A stretch of 64,000 nt of DNA from assembly GCA_003612625.1 (NCBI GenBank), contig RAZJ01000009.1, positions 1 to 64,000 on the forward strand, given 5' to 3'. This document shows positions 58,784 to 64,000 of the stretch, piece after piece (within the stretch, counting starts at the first letter, position 1; the number at the start of each line of letters is the position of its first letter). A model generated the notes under the pieces. The model had not been told where the DNA came from, did not search any database, and saw only the letters and a list, made by a program, of their open reading frames with translations. The stretch comes from a bacterium 1XD42-1. Lineage in GTDB: Bacteria > Bacillota > Clostridia > Oscillospirales > Ruminococcaceae. The translations under genes and the position numbers were made by a program.

Positions 58784-60343
58784 ATGATCGTTCAACACAA
58801 TATTATGGCTCTGAATTCCTACAATCGGTTAGGAACAAACAACAATGCAGTTCAGAAAAACCTGGAAAAATTGTCTTCCGGTTACCGCATTAACCGCGCT
58901 GGCGACGACGCCGCAGGTTTGGCAATTTCTGAAAAAATGCGTGCCCAAATCACTGGTTTGGAAAGAGCTCAATTAAACGCAAAAGACGGCATTTCCTTAG
59001 TACAGACCGCTGAAGGTGCTTTAACAGAAGTTCACTCCATGCTGAACCGTCTGGTTGAACTGGGTGTAGAATCTGCTAACGGCATTTATCAAGCAACAGA
59101 CCGTGACAAGATCCAAGCTGAAGTTAACCAAATTACCGAAGAAATCGACCGTATTTCTAAATCCACAAACTTCAATGGTATTAAATTGTTAGATGGTTCT
59201 TTGGGTAGCAGCACAGCCAATGTTGACGGCGGCAGTGCAATTACAGCAACACAGACAGATGCTACACAGGCCCAGTATGTTGGTGCTAACGCTGTACTGA
59301 ACGGCGTGACATTTGCCAGCCTGACAAAGGGCGATGTTCTGACTGTAACAGTAAATACCCGGATCAATGGGACTGATTCCGCTCAGACATTTAGTCTAAC
59401 TTATAATCCTGATAAACATACCCAATTGTCAGATTTACAAGATGCTCTGAATGCTCAGATTAAAGAGGCATTTGGCGCTGATTTCAAAGTTACGGACAAT
59501 ACTCAAGTTTTAACTTTTGAAGCAAAAGAGGCTGGAGCTGATAAAGCTATTGTGTCTGGGATGAGCTGGACAGTTAAAAATTATAACGATAGCGCATCAG
59601 GAGTGGTTGTTGCTACTGGTTCCACATCTATGACCGAAACAAAAGGTGTAGATGCTTACACAACAGTATCAGGTTTTGACGGCGGTGCCACTGCTCTCAC
59701 AAAGACTTCCAGCAGCGCCGATGTTGAAAAAAATACTTTGACTATTAATGGACAGAAATTTGTCATGGTAAAAGACAAAGACGCTGCAGCAAATGTCAAC
59801 AAAATTGACAGCGGCATCAATGTTATTGTTGCAAAGGATCTGGATCAAGCCGCTGCGGATATCGAAAAAGCAACCGGTATTAAAGTTGCTGTGGATGGTA
59901 ATAATCTTAAAGTCTTTGCTCCGAAAGGCGCAGCAAGCGGCGGTGCTGGCTTGACACTCCAAGTTGGCGATACAGCAGATAGCTTTAACAAAGTTACTGT
60001 TTCCGTTGACAACATGAGTTCCGCTGGCTTAGGCGTCAATGGTTTAACCGTTACCGATCAGGGTATTGCTGCTGACAGCATCACCCGCGTAAAATCCGCT
60101 ATTGAAAAAGTTTCTGTAAACCGCGGCCGTTTGGGTGCTCTCCAGAATCGTTTAGAGCATACTCTGAACAACCTGGCAACCACCACTGAAAACATGACCA
60201 ACGCAGAAAGCCGTATCCGTGATACTGATATGGCTCAGGAAATGATGGCATTTACTAAGAACAATGTTCTGGTTCAAGCCGCTCAGTCCATGTTGGCTCA
60301 AGCCAATCAGCAGCCACAACAAGTTCTGCAATTACTCCGGTAA
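58784..60343 (+). CDS. fliC: Flagellin
   Basis: GGGAGG precedes the ATG at 58784. The 519-residue product has the conserved D0/D1 ends (MIVQHNIMALNSYNRLG, KLSSGYRINRAGDDAAGLAI, and RDTDMAQEMMAFTKNNVLVQ with AAQSMLAQANQQPQQVLQLL at the end) and a variable centre of about 260 residues rich in Thr, Ser and Ala that forms the surface domain. It builds the flagellar filament. Ser/Thr richness and the glycosyltransferase next door suggest glycosylation. No cysteine is seen. A strong terminator follows. Confidence 0.96.
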   Translation: MIVQHNIMALNSYNRLGTNNNAVQKNLEKLSSGYRINRAGDDAAGLAISEKMRAQITGLERAQLNAKDGISLVQTAEGALTEVHSMLNRLVELGVESANGIYQATDRDKIQAEVNQITEEIDRISKSTNFNGIKLLDGSLGSSTANVDGGSAITATQTDATQAQYVGANAVLNGVTFASLTKGDVLTVTVNTRINGTDSAQTFSLTYNPDKHTQLSDLQDALNAQIKEAFGADFKVTDNTQVLTFEAKEAGADKAIVSGMSWTVKNYNDSASGVVVATGSTSMTETKGVDAYTTVSGFDGGATALTKTSSSADVEKNTLTINGQKFVMVKDKDAAANVNKIDSGINVIVAKDLDQAAADIEKATGIKVAVDGNNLKVFAPKGAASGGAGLTLQVGDTADSFNKVTVSVDNMSSAGLGVNGLTVTDQGIAADSITRVKSAIEKVSVNRGRLGALQNRLEHTLNNLATTTENMTNAESRIRDTDMAQEMMAFTKNNVLVQAAQSMLAQANQQPQQVLQLLR

Positions 60344-60398
60344 TTTCGTTTTATAACTTGATTTGGGAATCATATAAATGACTTAATGTGATCACAAT

Positions 60399-60427
60399 AG
60401 GAGGGGCTTTTCCGGGAAGCCCCTCCT
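60399..60427 (+). terminator. Terminator after flagellin
   Basis: AGGAGGGGCTT and AAGCCCCTCCT form a GC-rich stem followed by TCATTTTT, 55 bases past the flagellin stop. Confidence 0.9.
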
Positions 60428-60588
60428 TCATTTTTGCCATTTTTCTTTGACTTCTAATAGTCTTTATGCTATACTAAACTTGATAATGCAACATTCAGCA
60501 GGCAGTTTCACTAGCTGTAGTATTTAATAAATTTGCAATAGAGAAGTTAAAAAATATGAAATTCAATTTTTTATTCGGGAGGATGGCT

Positions 60589-62718
60589 ATGAAAGCCCGT
60601 GTCAAAAACAATAAAAATATCCTGCTTTCTGTAGGAATTATTACAAAAAATGAGGAAAAAAATCTGCCTAATTGTTTGGAGGGTTTGAAACCCCTTTTAA
60701 TGGCTATCCCTAGCGAATTGATTATTGTGGATACAGGGTCTACAGACCAGACAAAAGAAATTGCCCGGAAATATACCAGCAAAGTTTATGATTTTAAATG
60801 GATCAATGACTTTTCTGCTGCCCGTAATGAAACTTTGAAACATGCTTCGGGTGAATGGTATATGTATCTTGATGCGGATGAATGGATCGAAGACTGTCGG
60901 GATTTGATTGCGTTTTTTTCAAATAAAAGCGAGCTTGCCTGTTATAACAGCGCATCTATTACAATCCGCAGCTTTGTAGATGAGCAGATGACAGAACAAA
61001 ACGATTTTTATGCGCCCCGTATTGCCCGTCGTTTTCCGGATACAATCTTTGTAGGCCGAGTTCATGAATATATTAAAGTCCGCTATCAGCCAAGAAAATA
61101 TATTAACTGTGTGGCACGTCACTTTGGCTATGTTTCCGATAATGGAAAAGTATTAAATAAGTCAAAACGGAATCTTCCACTGTTATTGGAATCACTGGAC
61201 GATCCTACAACGGATCTGCCGCATACTTATACCCAGATTGCTAATGAATACGTCATTCATGGCGATATAGATAAAGCAATGGAATACCAGCGTAAAGGAA
61301 TTGATTCATTAGAGTCAGATGATATTCCGGAGCGTTGTGCTTTGTATCATGAGCTTGTCAGACTCCTTTGCAGCCAGGAAAAATGGGATGAAGCCCTTCA
61401 AATAGCCCAGGAATATTTTTCCGGCAAAAAGACGATTTATAGTACAGATGTAGACATTCACCTCTTTTTGGCGATTGCTTGGAAAAATAAAAATGATCCG
61501 GTTAAGGAACAGGCAGAGTTGGAAACATATTTCCGCTTACGCCAGTTAGCAGAGCAAAAGGCTTTGGATACGGCCGATCTTCTTGCTGCAAATCTTTGCT
61601 ATACAACTGTGGGGTATACCAATTTAGCTTATTTTTTATATGCTATTCTTATGAATGATACAGAACCAGTGAAAGCTTTAGAAAATCTGGAAAAAATTCA
61701 GGGCTGGAATAAAGTCGAGCCAAAAGTCTATATTGAAATGGAAAACAGTTGTGTGATTGCTGCAAAAGCATGGGACTGGTATCCAAATCATTATGATGTT
61801 ATTTCTAATGATGAAGAATGGGGCCTTCAGCGCCGCGAAAAAATGATAGAAATTTGGAAGAATTATCCAGAATCTCGCGATTCTATGGCTCAGGCGCTCG
61901 CAAAGCTGGATATTCAGGACGATCCTTTTCTTTTGGAAGTCCGTTTGCAGCAAAATATGCCGGATGCTTTAGAAACTTTAGAAGAAACGCTTCCTACAAT
62001 GTCTGTTACGCCTTATGAAATCAATCTTCTTTATTATGCAATGAAGGAGAATTTAGATATAGATCCTTTTATCAGCCGGATTGATGCAGATGAATTACAA
62101 GATTATATTGCAGTTATTGATGACTGGGAAAATGCTTACCAAGTGATTACAGACTATTATCAAAATTATCCAAATCCGCCTTCTTTACGGGGCCTTCGCT
62201 GGAAATGTACAGCTTTAGAACATATTTTATTACAGGCTGATGTGACAGATGAAGTTGTTCAGCAGAATTTTATTTCGTATGTTCAAAGCATGACTGTTCT
62301 TGCCCGTGCCCTTTATAAAGAGCCTTCCGAAGAAGCACTTTCTATTATTCCCCATGTCCACCGTTTTGCTATTTATATGGGTCGTGCAGAAGCGGCCCGC
62401 CGTGCTAATAAAATGGCAGAATGTGTTCAGTATATGGTTGATGCAGCGAATGAATATCCTATTATGAAACATTTAGTTCAGGCTCAAATTGAGGCGATCC
62501 GGCAGGATATGAATGAGGCTTTGCAGCAAGAGCAAAACCGTGATGCTGAACGGGCTTCATTATATCTCCAAATTAAAGAAAAACTGAGGGTTTTAATTGA
62601 AGCTGGCGATTTTGATAATGCAGCCCAGATTTTAGAGCAATATCAAAAATTAAATCCCACAGATGAAGCAATTTCTTATTTCTGGCAGAAAATCAATAAT
62701 CCTGTAAAACCATCTTAA
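60589..62718 (+). CDS. Family 2 glycosyltransferase with TPR tail, probable flagellin glycosyltransferase
   Basis: GGGAGG eight bases before the ATG at 60589 selects this start. Of 709 residues, the first 220 are a GT-A domain (SVGIITKNEEKNLPNCLEGL, LIIVDTGSTDQTKEIA, the metal-binding DXD-type LDADEWIED, and FVGRVHEYI). The rest is a long helical region with TPR-like repeats (YTQIANEYVIHGDIDKAMEY, ALYHELVRLLCSQEKWDEAL). Proteins of this build often lie beside flagellin genes in Bacillota and modify flagellin. It probably acts in the cytoplasm on Ser/Thr of the neighbour. The donor sugar is unknown. Confidence 0.88.
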   Translation: MKARVKNNKNILLSVGIITKNEEKNLPNCLEGLKPLLMAIPSELIIVDTGSTDQTKEIARKYTSKVYDFKWINDFSAARNETLKHASGEWYMYLDADEWIEDCRDLIAFFSNKSELACYNSASITIRSFVDEQMTEQNDFYAPRIARRFPDTIFVGRVHEYIKVRYQPRKYINCVARHFGYVSDNGKVLNKSKRNLPLLLESLDDPTTDLPHTYTQIANEYVIHGDIDKAMEYQRKGIDSLESDDIPERCALYHELVRLLCSQEKWDEALQIAQEYFSGKKTIYSTDVDIHLFLAIAWKNKNDPVKEQAELETYFRLRQLAEQKALDTADLLAANLCYTTVGYTNLAYFLYAILMNDTEPVKALENLEKIQGWNKVEPKVYIEMENSCVIAAKAWDWYPNHYDVISNDEEWGLQRREKMIEIWKNYPESRDSMAQALAKLDIQDDPFLLEVRLQQNMPDALETLEETLPTMSVTPYEINLLYYAMKENLDIDPFISRIDADELQDYIAVIDDWENAYQVITDYYQNYPNPPSLRGLRWKCTALEHILLQADVTDEVVQQNFISYVQSMTVLARALYKEPSEEALSIIPHVHRFAIYMGRAEAARRANKMAECVQYMVDAANEYPIMKHLVQAQIEAIRQDMNEALQQEQNRDAERASLYLQIKEKLRVLIEAGDFDNAAQILEQYQKLNPTDEAISYFWQKINNPVKPS

Positions 62719-62723
62719 ATAAA

Positions 62724-62756
62724 AAAAGCAAGGAAAGTTTTTTTCCTTGCTTTTTT
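62724..62756 (+). terminator. Terminator after the glycosyltransferase
   Basis: AAAAGCAAGGAAA and TTTCCTTGCTTTT form a perfect stem with a run of T, directly after the stop. Confidence 0.9.
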
Positions 62757-62762
62757 ATATAC

Positions 62763-62791
62763 TCGACAAAATCCTCTTTTTATGTTATATT
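62763..62791 (+). promoter_or_regulatory. Promoter of the type I toxin mRNA
   Basis: TCGACA at 62763-62768 and TATATT at 62786-62791, 17 bases apart. Transcription would begin near 62798, at the GGTGCTGT that pairs with the mRNA 3' part (62998-63005). Confidence 0.65.
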
Positions 62792-62855
62792 ATTGACAGG
62801 TGCTGTTGCATACGGCAGGCGGTTGAGTCCAGCCCCTGGAAAGGGGGCTATGCTT

Positions 62856-62930
62856 ATGTGGAAAAAATACATCATTTTCATCTTGTGCTTTACAATATTA
62901 GTCTTCATGGTTTCCATAAAAGTATACTAA
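62856..62930 (+). CDS. Type I toxin-like 24-residue membrane peptide
   Basis: The ATG at 62856 opens MWKKYIIFILC, runs through one hydrophobic helix and ends ...SIKVY, basic at both ends, like Fst/TxpA/BsrG-class toxins. The ribosome binding site (AAAGGGGG) is held in a hairpin AGCCCC-TGGAAA-GGGGGCT at 62831-62849. Upstream, GGTGCTGT and GCAGGCGGTT (62799-62824) are complementary to the mRNA 3' part AACCGTCTGC...ACAGCACC (62986-63005), a 5'-3' lock typical of type I toxin messages. A second in-frame ATG at 62850 is too near that site. Expression should damage the membrane if the antisense RNA is lost. No family name can be given. Confidence 0.7.
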   Translation: MWKKYIIFILCFTILVFMVSIKVY

Positions 62931-63012
62931 CCGCCACCCACCCCATGGATTAGCGGTTAGTATATTAACTACCAGATACAGGGGTAACCGTCTGCTGACA
63001 GCACCCTTTTAT
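62916..63012 (-). ncRNA. Antisense RNA antitoxin (type I)
   Basis: On the minus strand TTGACA (63042-63047), a 17-base spacer and TATAAT (63019-63024) form a perfect sigma-A promoter. The transcript of about 100 bases would start near 63012, cover the 3' part of the toxin message, and end at a perfect hairpin (62921-62966) followed by TTTT. The overlap gives long complementarity to the toxin RNA, including the end of its coding region, so it could trigger decay or block folding. No open frame lies in it. Confidence 0.7.
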
Positions 63013-63018
63013 ACGTTT

Positions 63019-63047
63019 ATTATAACAGCATATTATAAAATTGTCAA
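63019..63047 (-). promoter_or_regulatory. Consensus promoter of the antisense RNA
   Basis: TTGACA and TATAAT with a 17-base spacer, read on the minus strand, are both exact consensus and the strongest promoter I see in the window. No protein-coding gene lies downstream on that strand for many kilobases except the glycosyltransferase in the opposite sense. Confidence 0.85.
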
Positions 63048-63296
63048 TCCGCGTTTTTTGTTGCTTTTCTTTACGGAATACAGTAAAATAGGAAATAATA
63101 AGAAAACGAAACCGTATATACTTCTTACATGCAGCCTGTTCTCTTAATTATATCCGGAATTTTATTAAAAAGGAATGGTTTTTCTGGGAAAAATTCACGC
63201 TTCGTTCAGGCAATTTTTTATAGAATCCGGTATAATGGAGAATATGAAAAGGCTGTAAGCTGGTTTTCAGGAAATTTTTTGTAGGGAGGCATTTTT
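63048..63296. other. Intergenic region before the sugar kinase
   Basis: AT-rich, no gene seen. A TATAAT at about 63231-63236 and GGGAGG at 63284 serve the kinase gene; the -35 box is not clear. Confidence 0.5.
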
Positions 63297-64000
63297 ATGA
63301 TTGATATTGTAAGCCTTGGGGAACTTCTGGTTGACTTTGCGCCGGCAGGGGAACGGACTTATCAGGCAAATGCTGGCGGGGCGCCTGCTAATGTTTTGGC
63401 AGCGGCAGCGCGGCTGGGGAAAAAAGCAGCTTGTATCACAATGGTAGGCCAGGATGGTTTTGGAGATATGCTGGTGAAAGATTTGGCTGCTGCCGGTGTA
63501 GACACTTCGGCAATCCGCCGTACAAAAGATGCCTGTACTACATTGGCCTTTGTCAGCCTGGATGCCCAGGGAGACCGTTCCTTTACTTTTGTGCGCCGTC
63601 CAGGGGCAGATATGCTTCTTTCAGTCAATGATGTAGATTTCTCCCTCATTGAGTCTGCAAAGATTTTTGGCTTTGGTTCGGTGTCCATGACGGACGAGCC
63701 ATCCCGGAGTGCTACTTTAGAGGCAGCAAAATTTGCCAAAGAACATGGTGTGACAACTGCATATGATCCAAACCTGCGGCCTTTATTATGGAAAAATTTA
63801 GAGGAAGCAAAAAAAGTTATGTCAGAAGGGCTGCGTTATGCAGATATTATAAAAATTTCGGAGGAAGAACTGGAATTTTTGACAGGTATTTCGGATTTGG
63901 AATCCGGCTCCCAGAAAATAATGGAATATGGTCCCAAACTTGTTTTTATAACCCTGGGGCCAAAAGGATGCTTTTTCCGCTGTAAAGCTGGTACAGGACG
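63297..64000 (+). CDS. Fructokinase-like PfkB sugar kinase (3' end beyond window)
   Basis: GGGAGG lies eight bases before the ATG at 63297. The first 234 codons show the ribokinase/fructokinase pattern: VSLGELLVDFAPAG, the sugar-binding AGGAPANVLAAAARLGKKAA, GQDGFGDMLVKDL, and YDPNLRPLLW. The ATP-binding G-A-G-D motif would lie beyond 64000. It phosphorylates a hexose, probably fructose. The gene continues past the window, so its neighbours and full length are unknown. Confidence 0.9.
   Translation, partial: MIDIVSLGELLVDFAPAGERTYQANAGGAPANVLAAAARLGKKAACITMVGQDGFGDMLVKDLAAAGVDTSAIRRTKDACTTLAFVSLDAQGDRSFTFVRRPGADMLLSVNDVDFSLIESAKIFGFGSVSMTDEPSRSATLEAAKFAKEHGVTTAYDPNLRPLLWKNLEEAKKVMSEGLRYADIIKISEEELEFLTGISDLESGSQKIMEYGPKLVFITLGPKGCFFRCKAGTG

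Noticed and set aside
62747-62953. 68-codon plus-strand frame overlapping the toxin
   Set aside because: It begins in the terminator, runs in another frame through both structural hairpins and lacks a ribosome binding site. The 24-codon frame has one.

Overview
The window looks like the chromosome of an anaerobic, flagellated Bacillota (Firmicutes) bacterium, probably gut-associated. The evidence is the gene order rplI-dnaB-tilS-hpt-ftsH, Shine-Dalgarno-led genes with some TTG and GTG starts, a Ni-CO dehydrogenase operon, anaerobic (cbi-type) cobalamin genes, bacterial microcompartment genes (eutS/eutP), a meso-diaminopimelate dehydrogenase and a flagellin. A truncated spoIIID hints at a sporulating ancestry. 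I cannot place the genus. Clostridia and Negativicutes are both possible.

Bases 1 to about 14.9 kb are an accessory island in poor repair. The first 5 kb is very AT-rich. It holds a protein of N-P hexapeptide repeats, three short inverted-repeat-bounded elements (1685-1816, 3572-3765, 5325-5508), fragments of a plasmid/phage-type primase, a conjugation ATPase and a small conjugative-element protein, and a MYG1-like protein that has lost its metal ligands. Then come a type I restriction HsdR subunit whose C-terminus looks chimeric and frameshifted, with no hsdM or hsdS in view, an AlbA_2-type regulator with paired operators in its promoter, two decayed zinc-ribbon membrane proteins, relaxase and helix-turn-helix remnants, an orphan DinJ-type antitoxin, and an intact RelA/SpoT-like synthetase abutting an 81-residue partner (candidate toxSAS module).

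From 15 to 30.5 kb the genes are mostly on the plus strand and look like core genome: cooS-cooF-oxidoreductase, RNHCP protein and superoxide dismutase (minus), then gdpP-rplI-dnaB-tilS-hpt-ftsH, a PfkB sugar kinase, a cysteine hydrolase and a MerR regulator with a 19-bp-spacer promoter. From 30.5 to 45.5 kb genes lie on the minus strand: an HtrA protease, a lone eutP-eutS pair, a FecBCD-type uptake system with an accessory lipoprotein and a lipoprotein form of cobaltochelatase CbiK behind a cobalamin riboswitch, then a purine operon (xanthine dehydrogenase three-subunit set plus permease), a YoaK-type membrane protein and a QueG-like ferredoxin protein.

Bases 46.3 to 55.7 kb hold a tightly packed cobalamin operon (cbiD-L-H-ET-A, cobT, cobD-like, cbiP, cbiC) downstream of a tRNA-Leu. 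cbiF, cbiG, cbiJ, cbiB, cobU and cobS are not in the window. After ddh, an NAD-binding dehydrogenase and a family 4 uracil-DNA glycosylase comes a flagellin with a long structured leader, followed by a glycosyltransferase-TPR protein that probably glycosylates it. At 62.76-63.05 kb sits what reads as a complete type I toxin-antitoxin locus: a 24-residue membrane peptide with a sequestered ribosome binding site, 5'-3' long-range complementarity, and a convergent antisense RNA with a consensus promoter. A relic of it lies at 44.03 kb. The window ends inside a fructokinase-like gene.
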